This document shows positions 32,641-42,439 of a DNA stretch of 64,000 bases, piece by piece. Within the stretch, counting starts at the first letter, position 1. Every line of letters begins with the position of its first letter. The position numbers and the translations under genes are program-made. Source of the stretch: Pseudomonadota bacterium (lineage in GTDB: Bacteria; Pseudomonadota; Alphaproteobacteria; Kiloniellales; JACOMY01); contig JAKOWB010000276.1 in NCBI GenBank assembly GCA_029781795.1, positions 91,977 to 155,976 of the forward strand. Direction: 5' to 3'. Under the pieces are notes generated by a model. It was not told the DNA's origin. It was given only the letters and a program-made list of their open reading frames with translations, and searched no databases.

Positions 32641-35600
32641 TCGCCAGGGACGAGGCCTCGGGCGGCATCGGCCGGCGCCGCGCGTCGGCGATGCGGCAGG
32701 CCTGGCCGAGGAAGGCACGCAGCGCGGCCGGGCGCAGCGGCTTGCTCAGCAGTTCGACTCCGGCCTGGCGCGCGCGGCGGCGCAGGTGCTCGTCGCGCGC
32801 CGCGGTGACCAGCGCGGCGGGAATGTTCCAGCCGGCGTCCGCCCGCAGCGCCGCGATCACCGCCAGTCCGTCGGTTCCGGTGCCAAGGTCCAGGTCGACC
32901 AGCAAGGCATCGGGCGGCCGGGCGGATGCCAGGGCCTGCGCGGTCGCGCCGTCGGCCGCGGTGGCCGGCTGACAGCCCCAGCCGACCAGCAGCGCGGTCG
33001 AGGCCTCGCGCACGCTGGGCTCGTCGTCGACCACCAGGACACGCGCGCCGACGATGCCGTGCTCGCCCCAGCGCGGCGCCGGCGCCTCGCGGCGTTCCTC
33101 GGCCGGCGCCCTGGCGACCGGCAGCACCACGCCGAAGACCGCGCCGCGCCCGGGGCGGGACGCCAGGGTCAGCGGATGGCCGAGCAGCTGGCAGATGCGC
33201 CGCACGATGGCGAGGCCGAGGCCGAGGCCCCGGTCCGGCGCCTCGCCGCCGCCCGGCGCCAGGCGAACGAACTCCTCGAAAATCCGCTCGCGCTCGGCCT
33301 CGGGAATGCCGGGGCCGCTGTCCCAGACCTGCAGCGCGCAGTCGCCGCCGGCCAGGTGTCGCACGCCGATCAGCACGCGGGCGCGCGGGCGCGCCGGGTC
33401 GCTGTAGCGGATGGCGTTGGACAGGAAGTTCTGCAGCACGCGGCGCAGCAGCTGCGGGTCGCTGCGCACCGCCAGGCGCGTCGGCACGGCGACCAGCTGG
33501 ATGCCGCGCCGGGCGGCCAGCGGCGCCAGCGCGGCGACGAGCTGCTCGATCAGCGGCTGCAGCAGCATCGGCCGGGGCTCGGCCTTCCACTGGCCGCTGT
33601 CCAGGCGCGAGATGTCGAGCAGCGTGTCGAGCAGCGCCTCGACCGCGCCCAGGCCCTGGTCGATCTTGCCGACCAGCGGCTCGTCCCGTTGCCGCTCGGC
33701 CAGGGCGGAGGCAAAAAGCCGCGCGGCGTGCAGCGGCTGCAGCAGGTCGTGGCTGGCGGCGGCGATGAAGCGCGTCTTGCCGAGGTTCGCCGCCTCGGCC
33801 GCGGCGCGCGCGCCGTCCAGCTCGGCCACCAGCTTGGTGAGGTCGGCGGTGCGCTCCTCGACGCTGCGCTCCAGCGTCTCCTTGGCCTGGTGCAACTGCA
33901 TCTCGGCGCGGCGCCGCTCGGTGATGTCGGTGACGGTGAGCGAGAGGCCGCCGCCCGGCAGCGGGTCCAGACGCAGCTCCAGCGCGCCGCCGTCGGGGAA
34001 GTCCACCGCGTTGACCGCGGCGTGGCCGGCCAGCGGGTCGGCCAGCAGGGCGCGGATCTCGGCGGCGCCGGCGGCGGCCAGGCGCTGCGCCGGCTGGCCT
34101 ACCGCGGCCAGATCCGGCGGCAGGCGCAGCAGCTCGAAGAAGCGGTCGTTCCAGGTGGCGAGGCGGCCCTCGCCGTCGAACACGCCGATGCCCTGGCTGA
34201 CATGGTCCAGCGTGGTGCGCAGCAGCTCGAAGTTGTGCGCGATGGCCTCGCCTGCCTGGTCGATGATGGCGCGCGCGCTGCGCGCCGAGAGGCGCGGCGC
34301 CGGGCCGACGGAGGCCAGCACCACGCGCGCCGAGGCCGCGCCGATCACGCCCGAGATCAGGCGCTCGGCGAAGGCCGCCGCGGCCGGCCCCTCCTGCTGC
34401 CCGGCGAAGGCGCGCTCGGCCGGCTCGGCGCCGATGAAGCGGCCGACCAGGTGCTTCAGGTCCTCGATCGGCAGCATGGGCCGGCCGCGCAGCGCGCCAT
34501 GATCGCCGGCGGCGGCGGCGCTGGCGGCGAAGGCGCGTGCCTGCTCCAGGTCGCGGCTGCGCGCACGCGCCAGCAGCGAGCCGCCGACCAGCAGCAGCAG
34601 GTTCACGGCGAGGCTGGCGACCACGCCCTGCGACAGCGGGTTGAGGTCGCCGCCGAGGCTCGGCCAGAGCCAGGTCAGCAGGTCGCCGCGGTTGCCCAGG
34701 ATCGAGGGCAGCAACAGGCTCCAGGCCCAGACCGCGAAGCCGCCGATCAGGCCCGCGACCACGCCGTGGCGGTGCGCGCGGCGCCAGAAGAGGCCGAGCA
34801 GCAGGGCCGGTGCCACCTGCGCCACCGCGGCGAAGGAGATGAGGCCGAGCGAGACCAGCGACAGCGCCTCGGCAATCGAGCGGTTATAGGCATAGGCCGC
34901 GAGCAGGATGGCCACCACCGCGATCCGACGCACCTGCAGCACGCGGCGGCCCAGGTCCTGGCCGTCCTGCTGCCGGCCGCGCAGCAGGAAGGGGACCACG
35001 ATCTCGTTCGAGATCATGATCGACAGCGCCAGGCAGGCGACGATCACCATCGAGGTCGCCGCCGAGAGCCCGCCGATGTAGACCAGCAGCGACAGCAGGT
35101 GGTTGCCCTCCTGCATCGGCAGCGACAGCACGAAGAGGTCCGGGTCGGAGCCGGCGGGCGCCAGCAGCAGGCCGCCGGCGGCGATCGGCACGACGAAGAC
35201 GTTGATGGCCACCAGATAGAGCGGGAACATCCAGCGCGCCCAGCCGAGGTTCTTCGGGTGGTCGTGCTCCACCACGCCGACGTGGAACTGGCGCGGCAGA
35301 CAGAGGAAGGCGGCGGCGGAGAGCAGCACCAGGACCAGCCAGTTGGCGTCGGCCCCCTCGCCGGCCAGCCGCGCCATCACGTCCGGGTGCGCCTCCAGGC
35401 GCGCCAGGAAGCTCTCGCCCGGTTCGCGCACCGCTTCCCACACGAAGAAGCCGACGGCGATGAAGGCGGCGAGCTTGACCAGCGATTCGAAAGCGATCGC
35501 CAGCATCATGCCGCGGTGCTGCTCGGTCGCCTGCACGGCGCGGATGCCGAAGAGGATGGTGAAGATCGCCAGCATGACCGCCAGCGCGAAGGCGCTGTCG

Positions 35601-36073
35601 GGAAAGCCCGGCGCCGTGTCGTTGCCGGCGCCGCCGGACAGGGCGTCGAAGGTACTCGAGATGGCCTTCAGCTGCAGCGCGATGTAGGGCAGCACGCCGA
35701 TGACGCTGATGACCGTGACCAGCCCGGCGACGGCGCGGCTCTTGCCGTAGCGCGAGCCGACGAAGTCGGCGATCGAGGTGACGTTGTACCGCTTGGCCAG
35801 CGCCACCATGCGGCGCAGCACCGGATAGCCCAGGGTCACCACCAGGATCGGGCCGATGTAGATCAGCACGAAGTCGGGCCCCTTGGTCGCCGCCCGCCCG
35901 ACGCTGCCATAGAAAGTCCAGGAGGTGCAGTAGATCGCCAGCGACAGCGCATAGACCGCCGGCTTGCCGGCCAGCCCCGGCCAGCCCTTGGGGTGGCGGT
36001 CGCCGAAGAAGGCGATGGCGAAGAGCAGGCCGATGTAGGCCAGCGATATGAGCAGCAGGAGCCAGTCCTGCAT
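32621..36073 (-). CDS. crbS: SSS-family symporter fused to hybrid histidine kinase (CrbS-like)
   Basis: 1150 residues from MQDWLLLLISLAYIGLLF. Residues 1-510 form a sodium:solute symporter with about 13 helices. A linker and PAS-like region (about 560-720) follow; GIGVFDGEGRLATWNDRFFE marks the PAS. HisKA has RFIAAASHDLLQPLHAARLF near 770, HATPase has NFLSNAIRYS and VWDSGPGIPE, and a C-terminal receiver carries ALLVDLDLGTGTD. This is the CrbS architecture, where the transporter half senses acetate or flux. The open frame extends 46 codons upstream without conserved sequence. It converges with the CrbR-like gene. Confidence 0.88.
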   Translation of the reverse strand: MQDWLLLLISLAYIGLLFAIAFFGDRHPKGWPGLAGKPAVYALSLAIYCTSWTFYGSVGRAATKGPDFVLIYIGPILVVTLGYPVLRRMVALAKRYNVTSIADFVGSRYGKSRAVAGLVTVISVIGVLPYIALQLKAISSTFDALSGGAGNDTAPGFPDSAFALAVMLAIFTILFGIRAVQATEQHRGMMLAIAFESLVKLAAFIAVGFFVWEAVREPGESFLARLEAHPDVMARLAGEGADANWLVLVLLSAAAFLCLPRQFHVGVVEHDHPKNLGWARWMFPLYLVAINVFVVPIAAGGLLLAPAGSDPDLFVLSLPMQEGNHLLSLLVYIGGLSAATSMVIVACLALSIMISNEIVVPFLLRGRQQDGQDLGRRVLQVRRIAVVAILLAAYAYNRSIAEALSLVSLGLISFAAVAQVAPALLLGLFWRRAHRHGVVAGLIGGFAVWAWSLLLPSILGNRGDLLTWLWPSLGGDLNPLSQGVVASLAVNLLLLVGGSLLARARSRDLEQARAFAASAAAAGDHGALRGRPMLPIEDLKHLVGRFIGAEPAERAFAGQQEGPAAAAFAERLISGVIGAASARVVLASVGPAPRLSARSARAIIDQAGEAIAHNFELLRTTLDHVSQGIGVFDGEGRLATWNDRFFELLRLPPDLAAVGQPAQRLAAAGAAEIRALLADPLAGHAAVNAVDFPDGGALELRLDPLPGGGLSLTVTDITERRRAEMQLHQAKETLERSVEERTADLTKLVAELDGARAAAEAANLGKTRFIAAASHDLLQPLHAARLFASALAERQRDEPLVGKIDQGLGAVEALLDTLLDISRLDSGQWKAEPRPMLLQPLIEQLVAALAPLAARRGIQLVAVPTRLAVRSDPQLLRRVLQNFLSNAIRYSDPARPRARVLIGVRHLAGGDCALQVWDSGPGIPEAERERIFEEFVRLAPGGGEAPDRGLGLGLAIVRRICQLLGHPLTLASRPGRGAVFGVVLPVARAPAEERREAPAPRWGEHGIVGARVLVVDDEPSVREASTALLVGWGCQPATAADGATAQALASARPPDALLVDLDLGTGTDGLAVIAALRADAGWNIPAALVTAARDEHLRRRARQAGVELLSKPLRPAALRAFLGQACRIADARRRPMPPEASSLATTAAGR

Positions 36074-36356
36074 CACGTCATCCCGTCCCCCGGGGCCCCG
36101 GCCCCTCGCCGGGTGGCCCGCATACGGCAGGCATCGCGACCAAAGTAGGGGGCGCCGAACCCACCTGCCGTCTCTAGTATGGCAAGCAGACAGGCCCGCT
36201 GGATACGCCAAACACCAAGGCGCCGCGGGCGGACCGGACAGCAGGCGGCTTCATGCGCCGCCACGGGTGACCCCGGCAGGGGTGGCGCAAGCCCCTCTGC
36301 TCTTTCCTCGGGCGGGGGCCGCAACGCGGCCTCCGCCTTTCTTCTGCCCGGAAGAG

Positions 36357-37808
36357 CTACCCGCCGCGGCCGTGGGCGACCGCGTCCATCACCGTTTCGG
36401 CGACGTTGCCGACCCGCTTCAGCGCCGCCTTCAGCGCCGCCTGGCGACTTGCCGGGAGGCCCTCGACGGCGACCTTGGTCCCTGGTTTCAGACCGGCGGC
36501 GAGGTCGGCGACCTGCTGGCGCAGGATCAGGTCCTGGAAGAGCACGAGGTCGGCGACCCAGTTGTCGTGATCGCTGTCGTTCAGCCGGCCGGCCTGCCGT
36601 GCCGCCGCCAGCCGGGCCAGCGTGCCGCGGACCGCCACGCCGTCGGCCAGCGCCAGGACCCGGGCCCCGGCGACCAGCGGATAGAGGCCGTTCAGCTTGA
36701 GGTCGAGGCGCCCCTCCTGGGTGCGGAAGCCGCCGAGCAGGCCGAGCGGCGGCGCCGGCCGGGTGATCTGCTGCGCCATGATCCGGGTCAGCACCGGCTG
36801 CCGCGCGGCGCGGCGTGCCGTCTCGCCCAGTTGCTCGGCGAGCGCCAGATCGCCGGCCACCGGCACGAAGTCGTAGAAGATGTCGATCGAGAGCAGACGC
36901 TCGGGCTGCGGCGAGGTGGTCCAGCTATCGATCAGCTTGCCCCAGCCGGCGAGGCCATGGCGCCAGGCCGGCTTCGAGGCCATCACCCCGCCCTTGCAGT
37001 AGGGCACGCCGGCGGCGTTCAGCAGGTCGGCCGCGCCCTCGCCCAGGGCCTGGAACCAGGCGTCGTCCCGCGCCTCGTCGCCGCCATGCACCAGGGCGTT
37101 GTCCTGGTCCGGCGCCAGCAGCGACTCACCGCGACCGGCCGAGCCCAGCACCAGGAAGGCCCAGGGCGCCGGCGCGGGGCCGCGGGCCGGCAGGATCGCC
37201 GCTTCGGCCAGGGCGGCGGCGCGCGCCGCGAGGTCGCGATTCACCGCGCTGATGACCTGCGCCACTTCGCCGGCCGCCACGCCCTCGGCCAGCAGGCCCC
37301 GGGCCAGGAGCGGCAGCCGGTCATGCACCGCCTTGAGGCCGGCGGCGTCCGTCGCGCCCTCGATGCCGTCGCCCAGGCTGAAGGCGGGCGAGGTGCGGCT
37401 GTGCAGCACGGCGCGCGCCGACAGCGTGCCGACCGCCCGGCCGGCGGCATCGACCGCCACCAGATGGCGCACGCCGAGGCGGTCCATGCGCCCCAGCGCG
37501 ACATAGAGGAAGGCCTCGGCCGGGACGGTCAGCACCGGGCGCGTGACCAGCTCGGCCAGGGGCCGCGCCAGCGCCGCCGCCCCCTCCGCGCCGACGCGGC
37601 GCACCACGTCATGCTCCGTCAGGATCCCGTCCGGCCGGCCTTCGCCGTCGAGCAACAGGACCGAGGAACGCTGGTCGCCGATCAGCGCGGCGGCGGCCTC
37701 GCGCAGCCGCGTGTCGCCCGGCAGGACGAATGCCGGCGAGCGCATCAGCTCGCCGACCCGGTGCCGGTAGGGAAAGGCATCCAGTCGCTGCAGCAGACCC
37801 TGGTCCAT
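36357..37808 (-). CDS. CBS-domain protein with DUF294 nucleotidyltransferase-like domain
   Basis: 483 residues. Two CBS domains (about 15-135; VGELMRSPAFVLPGDTRLRE and GILTEHDVVRRVG) precede a DUF294 nucleotidyltransferase-like region with LGSAGRGESLLAPDQDNALV, whose GSxGRxE/DxD pattern marks the active site, and the DUF294 C-terminal domain. Such proteins usually sit next to a DnaQ-like exonuclease and a VC_2705/ActP-like symporter, exactly as here. They probably control the symporter or bind a nucleotide second messenger. It starts 14 bp after the exonuclease stop. Confidence 0.87.
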   Translation of the reverse strand: MDQGLLQRLDAFPYRHRVGELMRSPAFVLPGDTRLREAAAALIGDQRSSVLLLDGEGRPDGILTEHDVVRRVGAEGAAALARPLAELVTRPVLTVPAEAFLYVALGRMDRLGVRHLVAVDAAGRAVGTLSARAVLHSRTSPAFSLGDGIEGATDAAGLKAVHDRLPLLARGLLAEGVAAGEVAQVISAVNRDLAARAAALAEAAILPARGPAPAPWAFLVLGSAGRGESLLAPDQDNALVHGGDEARDDAWFQALGEGAADLLNAAGVPYCKGGVMASKPAWRHGLAGWGKLIDSWTTSPQPERLLSIDIFYDFVPVAGDLALAEQLGETARRAARQPVLTRIMAQQITRPAPPLGLLGGFRTQEGRLDLKLNGLYPLVAGARVLALADGVAVRGTLARLAAARQAGRLNDSDHDNWVADLVLFQDLILRQQVADLAAGLKPGTKVAVEGLPASRQAALKAALKRVGNVAETVMDAVAHGRGG

Positions 37809-37822
37809 TCGCGCCTCCCGCC

Positions 37823-39193
37823 CTAGCCCGCCACCACCCAGCCGGCCTGACGCTGCAGCCGGATCAGCCGCTCGGCCCGCCGGGCAAAGGCCTCGGCCTC
37901 GCCCAGCGTGACGATGCCGGCGCCCTCCAGCTCGCGCAGCAGCCGGCGCCAGACCGCCGCGGTCAGCAGGCAGTCGCCGAGCGCGGTGTGGCGCCCCTCC
38001 ACCCGGACCGAGTAGCGGTCGGCCAGGGTGTCGAGGTTGAGATCGGTGAGGCCGGGGTCGAGCGCCGCCGCCAGGTGCCCGGTATCGAGCGATCGCGGCT
38101 GGCGCCAGATCAGGCCCGCGCGCCTGGCCTCGGCCGCCAGCAGCGCCAGATCGAAGCCGATGTTGTGGCCGACCACCACGGTGTCGCCCAGGAAGTCAGC
38201 CACCGCGGGCAGTACGCCGGCCGCCGGCTCGGCGCCTTCCACCATGCGGTCGGAGATGCCGTGCACGGCCGTCGAGGCGCGCGGGATCGGCACCCCGGGG
38301 TTCACCAGCCGGTCGAACACGAGGTGGCGATAGATCCGCGTGCCGTGCAGCCGCACGCCGGCGATCGACACCAGGCGGTCGGCGGCCACGTCGAGGCCGG
38401 TGGTCTCGCCGTCCAGCACCACGACCGGCAGGTCGATCAGGCGGGTGGCCGGCTCGGGCACGAAATCGGGTGGCTGGTCGTGCAGGCTGAGGTCGTGCTG
38501 CAGCGCCGCCTCGCACGCATCGACTCCGGCGAAGCAGAGCAGCAGACCGCCGTGCTCCTCGAGCAGCACCGCCCGGGCCGCGAGCGGGCCGCCCTCGACC
38601 AGGTCCAGCGTCACGGTCGCGCGTCCTTCGGCCCGGCGTGCCAGGTCGGCGGCCTCGGCCAGGCTGTCGCGGTGGATCTGGTGATAGATCGAGGTGCCAA
38701 CCTGCGGCGGCGGATCGAAGAGCTGCGACGCGGCGCCGTTCACCAGGCTGATCAGGCCGGTTTCCGTGATCACCAGCAGGCCCTCGTCCACCGCCGCGAC
38801 CACCGCCGCGAGGCGGTCGTCCGGACCGTCGCCCTGCAGGCGCCGGCGGGCGAGCACCTGGTTCACCGCCTGGGCCAGCCGGCGGCTTTCCTCGCCGCTC
38901 TCGGCCCGGTCGCTCCAGCGCGGCGGCAGGGTGCCGCCGTCCTGCGCCCCCAGCGTGTCGCCGGTCAAGCGCTCCAGCTCGTCGAAGTGCCCGTCGACCA
39001 GCGTGGTCAGGACCCAGAGCGCGGCCAGGGCCAGCGCCGCCCCGGCGAGCGCCAGGACCTGCAGCAGGCCGACATGGTCCCAGGCGAGGTCGGCCAGCAG
39101 GACGCCGGCCAGCAGCAGCAGCGCCAGGCCGACGGCGGCGGCGGCGAGGAACAGCCCGCGGCGTGCGCTGCCCGATCCGCCCCGCCCCGCCAT
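37823..39193 (-). CDS. Membrane-anchored PAS / DnaQ-type 3'-5' exonuclease
   Basis: 456 residues. Two N-terminal membrane helices (FLAAAAVGLALLLLAGVLL and VLALAGAALALAALWVL), a HAMP-like segment, then a PAS-like domain (about 125-225, VDEGLLVITETGLISLVNGA). The C-terminal DEDDh exonuclease has VLDGETTGLD, GHNIGFDL and HTALGD; the usual Asp-x-Glu is read as DGE. A sensor domain joined to a DNA/RNA-type exonuclease is odd. Relatives are found beside acetate symporters and DUF294 proteins. It may degrade a small nucleotide signal rather than DNA. Confidence 0.85.
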   Translation of the reverse strand: MAGRGGSGSARRGLFLAAAAVGLALLLLAGVLLADLAWDHVGLLQVLALAGAALALAALWVLTTLVDGHFDELERLTGDTLGAQDGGTLPPRWSDRAESGEESRRLAQAVNQVLARRRLQGDGPDDRLAAVVAAVDEGLLVITETGLISLVNGAASQLFDPPPQVGTSIYHQIHRDSLAEAADLARRAEGRATVTLDLVEGGPLAARAVLLEEHGGLLLCFAGVDACEAALQHDLSLHDQPPDFVPEPATRLIDLPVVVLDGETTGLDVAADRLVSIAGVRLHGTRIYRHLVFDRLVNPGVPIPRASTAVHGISDRMVEGAEPAAGVLPAVADFLGDTVVVGHNIGFDLALLAAEARRAGLIWRQPRSLDTGHLAAALDPGLTDLNLDTLADRYSVRVEGRHTALGDCLLTAAVWRRLLRELEGAGIVTLGEAEAFARRAERLIRLQRQAGWVVAG

Positions 39194-39200
39194 CGCGCGC

Positions 39201-39878
39201 TCAGCCCCCGCCAGCCGCGCGCCCGGGCGGCGACTCGGCCAGCATCTCGGCCATGACCGCCTCGACCTGCAGGTCGCGCTCCAGGTCGCCGGCGATGCGG
39301 CAGAAGTTGAAGCGCACCGCGTTGGTCACCAGCTCGCGGTCATGCTTGGTCATATCGCGGTGCAGCGGCAGGCCCTCGTAGATGCGCTTGCCGCCGACCT
39401 TCGCCACCTCGGCCGCGCCCAGGGGCTGGCCGAGCTGACTCTGCCGGAGTCGCTCGCGCAGGGCGGAGACCTCGCCGGCCCAACCGTCCGGACGGTGGGC
39501 CGGCACCGGATGGCGCGCCAGAACGCTGGCGGCGGACAGGATCAGGCGGTCGACCAACCGGGCATGCAGGCGCGCGTCCGAGGGCCGGAGCTGGCCCTCG
39601 AGCCAGGTCACCAGGTCGGACAGGGCGGCGCCGTAGGCCTCCCAGCGGCTGACCTCGTAGTGACCGAGGAAATCCGCCTCCAGCATCAGCTTGGACCAGT
39701 TCACCCCGCTGCGGGCGCGGCAGTACTCATACACGCACTTCTGCGAGATGAAGGCGCTGCGGCTGTCGAGGAAGTCGAGGAAGGCGGCGTAGGAGGCGAT
39801 CCGCCCGTCCCGGCCTCTACGACTAAAGATACCAAGGGCCACCAGGGTCTCCACATGCTTTGCGCTTTTGGGCGCCAC
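39201..39878 (-). CDS. Conserved hypothetical protein in the CBS/exonuclease operon
   Basis: 225 residues from a GTG. I do not recognise the family. It is mostly helical with few charged clusters, and it contains ISQKCVYEYCRARSG near 45 and GLPLHRDMTKHDRELVTNA near 170. No signal peptide or membrane helix is visible. It is 7 bp ahead of the exonuclease gene and divergent from the DUF4212/symporter operon, so it probably belongs to the same acetate-related unit. Confidence 0.7.
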   Translation of the reverse strand: MAPKSAKHVETLVALGIFSRRGRDGRIASYAAFLDFLDSRSAFISQKCVYEYCRARSGVNWSKLMLEADFLGHYEVSRWEAYGAALSDLVTWLEGQLRPSDARLHARLVDRLILSAASVLARHPVPAHRPDGWAGEVSALRERLRQSQLGQPLGAAEVAKVGGKRIYEGLPLHRDMTKHDRELVTNAVRFNFCRIAGDLERDLQVEAVMAEMLAESPPGRAAGGG

Positions 39879-40100
39879 CGCGGCTGTGTTAGCTTCTTCT
39901 TACATAACAAGGGCGGCAAATCCATCCGGGGGGATCGCCCAAACAACACTTGAGGGAGGGAGCGTAGCGTTGCGGATCGTGGCCTGCCACGGCCCGCATG
40001 CGTCGACTCCCAGGAAAGCGTCTGACGGCGTCCGTTCCGAACAGGAGCGCGACGTCTGTCGCCTTGACCAGGACATGCTTTAGGGGAGGCGCAGATCTCG

Positions 40101-40370
40101 ATGTCCGACAACTCCATCTCGCCGGAACAGGCGCAACGGCACTGGGCTCGCACGCGCAGCCTGATGTTCGTCACGCTTGCGGTCTGGTTCATCTTCTCGT
40201 TCGTGGTGCACTTCTTCGCACCCGACCTGAACGACATCACCTTCATCGGCTTCCCGCTCGGCTTCTACATGGCCGCGCAGGGATCGCTCATCGTCTTCGT
40301 CATCCTGATCTTCTGGTTCGCTGCGAAGCAGAACCGGATCGACGAAGAATGCGGCGTGGCCGAGGACTAA
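40101..40370 (+). CDS. DUF4212 small subunit of a sodium:solute symporter
   Basis: 89 residues with two membrane helices (SLMFVTLAVWFIFSFVVHFF and QGSLIVFVILIFWFAA) separated by FIGFPLGFYMA, the DUF4212 signature. It is encoded 15 bp ahead of the large symporter, as is usual, and is thought to be its accessory subunit. The intergenic region shared with the divergent GTG-started gene (39879-40100) must hold both promoters. I could not assign a convincing -35/-10 pair there. Confidence 0.9.
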   Translation: MSDNSISPEQAQRHWARTRSLMFVTLAVWFIFSFVVHFFAPDLNDITFIGFPLGFYMAAQGSLIVFVILIFWFAAKQNRIDEECGVAED

Positions 40371-40385
40371 GGGGGAAATGACGCC

Positions 40386-42404
40386 ATGAAGGGCGATTTC
40401 GTCTCGAATCTGGGACGCGTCTACGGGATCTACACCGGCGGCTTCGTCGCCTTCGTGATCCTGCTCGCGATCCTCGAACAGATCGGGGTGCCGAACCAGA
40501 TCATCGGCTACCTCTTCGTGTTCTTCACCATCGCGGTCTACGCCGGCATCGGCTTCCTCAGCCGTACGGCGCAGGTCAGCGAGTACTACGTGGCCGGCCG
40601 CAAGGTCCCGGCCTTCTACAACGGCATGGCCACCGCCGCCGACTGGATGAGCGCCGCCTCGTTCATCGGCATGGCGGGCTCGCTCTATGCCCAGGGCTAC
40701 GACGGCCTGGCCTTCGTGCTCGGCTGGACCGGCGGCTACGTGCTGGTGGCGACGCTGATCGCGCCCTACCTGCGCAAGTTCGGCGCCTTCACGGTGCCCG
40801 ACTTCCTGGGCAGCCGCTACGGCGGCAACGCGGCGCGCCTGATCGGCATCATCGTGCTGTTCTGCTGCACCTTCACCTACCTCGTGGCGCAGGTCTACGG
40901 CACCGGCCTGGTGGCCTCGCGCTTCCTCGACATTCCCTTCGAGACCTCGGTCTACGTCGGGCTGATCGGCATCCTGGTCTGCTCCATGCTGGGTGGCATG
41001 CGGGCGGTCACCTGGACGCAGGTGGCGCAGTACATCGTGCTGATCGTCGCCTACCTGGTCCCGGTGGTGATCCTCTCCACGCAGATCACCGGCATCCCGG
41101 TGCCGCAGATCATGCAGGGCGAGATCATCCAGAAGATCACCGAGCTGGAGCATCAGTTCGGTGGCGCGGGCGGCTACCTGGAGGGCGTGAAGCCCCATGC
41201 GACGCCGTTCGTGAACATGAACATGCTGAACTTCTTTGCCCTGATCTTCTGTCTGATGCTGGGCACGGCCTCGCTGCCGCACGTGCTGATGCGCTACTTT
41301 ACCACGCCGAGCGTGCGTGAGGCGCGGAAGTCGGTCGGCTGGTCGCTGCTCTTCATCTTCATCCTCTACTTCACGGCGCCGGCCTACGCCGCCTTCGCGA
41401 AGTACGAGATCTACTCGAACGTGCTGGGCAAGGACGTCTCGACCCTGGCGGCGGTGCAGGCACTGCCGGACTGGGTGTTCATCTACGGCAAGCTGGGCCT
41501 GCTGAAGCTCTGCGGCGTGACCAACTTCGCCACGCCGGACGAGCTTTTCGCGGCCTGTCAGGCGGGCGGCCAGTCGGTGCTGGCGCTGTCGAAGTTCTCG
41601 ATCGACAGCAACGCGCTGGTCATCGCCACGCCCGAGATCGCGGGCCTGCCCTATGTCATCGCCGGCCTGGTGGCCGCCGGTGGCCTGGCGGCGGCGCTCT
41701 CGACCGCGGACGGCCTGCTGCTGGCCATCGCCAACGCCCTCAGCCACGACGTGTACTACCGCATGATCGACCCGCATGCCTCGACCAAGAGGCGTCTGAT
41801 CGTCGCGCGCGTGCTGCTCATCGTGGTGGCGGCCATCGCGGCCTACGTGGCCTCGACCAAGCCGTCGGGCATCCTGGCGATGGTGGCCTGGGCCTTCTCG
41901 CTGGCCGCCGCGGGCCTCTTCCCGGCCCTGACGCTCGGCGTCTGGTGGAAGCGTACGACCTCGGTCGGCGCGGTGGTCGGCATGATCGCCGGCTTCGGCG
42001 TCACGATGTTCTACCTCGTCATGACGCGCTACTTCCCGGTCGACTTCATCGACATGTTCGGTACGGCGACGCCTGAGGCCCTGGCGAAGATCGGGGACCT
42101 GCAGGCCAAGGCGACCGAGGCGATGAACGCCCTCTCCGCCGCGGGCGCCAACGCCCCGGCCGAGCTGGCGGCAGCCCTGGAGGCGGCCGAGAAGGCCGTC
42201 ATCACCGAGGCTGGCAAGTCGGCGAAGTGGTTCGGCGTGTCCAACATCTCGGCCGGCCTCTTCGGCATCCCGGTCGGCTTCGTGGTGATGATCGTGGTCA
42301 GCTACCTGACCCCGGCGCCCTCGAAGGAGATGCAGGACTTCATCGACTCGGTCCGCGTGCCGCGCGGCCGGATGGTGATGGAGGAGGCCGAGAGCAAGGC
42401 CTGA
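40386..42404 (+). CDS. Sodium:solute symporter, VC_2705 / cation-acetate type
   Basis: 672 residues with about 13-14 helices. Conserved blocks include VSEYYVAGRKVPAFYNGMAT, GYVLVATLIAPYLRKFGAFT, FLGSRYGG and AALSTADGLLLAIANALSHD. It co-transports a monocarboxylate such as acetate or propionate with a cation. Near residues 555-610 it carries an Ala/Glu-rich helical insertion (AMNALSAAGANAPAELAAAL) between two late helices. A terminator hairpin follows. The CrbS/CrbR-like pair 4-8 kb away is the likely regulator. Confidence 0.92.
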   Translation: MKGDFVSNLGRVYGIYTGGFVAFVILLAILEQIGVPNQIIGYLFVFFTIAVYAGIGFLSRTAQVSEYYVAGRKVPAFYNGMATAADWMSAASFIGMAGSLYAQGYDGLAFVLGWTGGYVLVATLIAPYLRKFGAFTVPDFLGSRYGGNAARLIGIIVLFCCTFTYLVAQVYGTGLVASRFLDIPFETSVYVGLIGILVCSMLGGMRAVTWTQVAQYIVLIVAYLVPVVILSTQITGIPVPQIMQGEIIQKITELEHQFGGAGGYLEGVKPHATPFVNMNMLNFFALIFCLMLGTASLPHVLMRYFTTPSVREARKSVGWSLLFIFILYFTAPAYAAFAKYEIYSNVLGKDVSTLAAVQALPDWVFIYGKLGLLKLCGVTNFATPDELFAACQAGGQSVLALSKFSIDSNALVIATPEIAGLPYVIAGLVAAGGLAAALSTADGLLLAIANALSHDVYYRMIDPHASTKRRLIVARVLLIVVAAIAAYVASTKPSGILAMVAWAFSLAAAGLFPALTLGVWWKRTTSVGAVVGMIAGFGVTMFYLVMTRYFPVDFIDMFGTATPEALAKIGDLQAKATEAMNALSAAGANAPAELAAALEAAEKAVITEAGKSAKWFGVSNISAGLFGIPVGFVVMIVVSYLTPAPSKEMQDFIDSVRVPRGRMVMEEAESKA

Positions 42405-42439
42405 ACGGCCACGTTCTCAGCATCCTAGGTACTGGTGCG

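Noticed and set aside
32786..36148. A 1120-codon open frame antisense to the symporter-kinase gene
   Set aside because: It is rich in Arg, Gln and His runs with no recognisable motif, while the opposite strand carries a complete multi-domain kinase.
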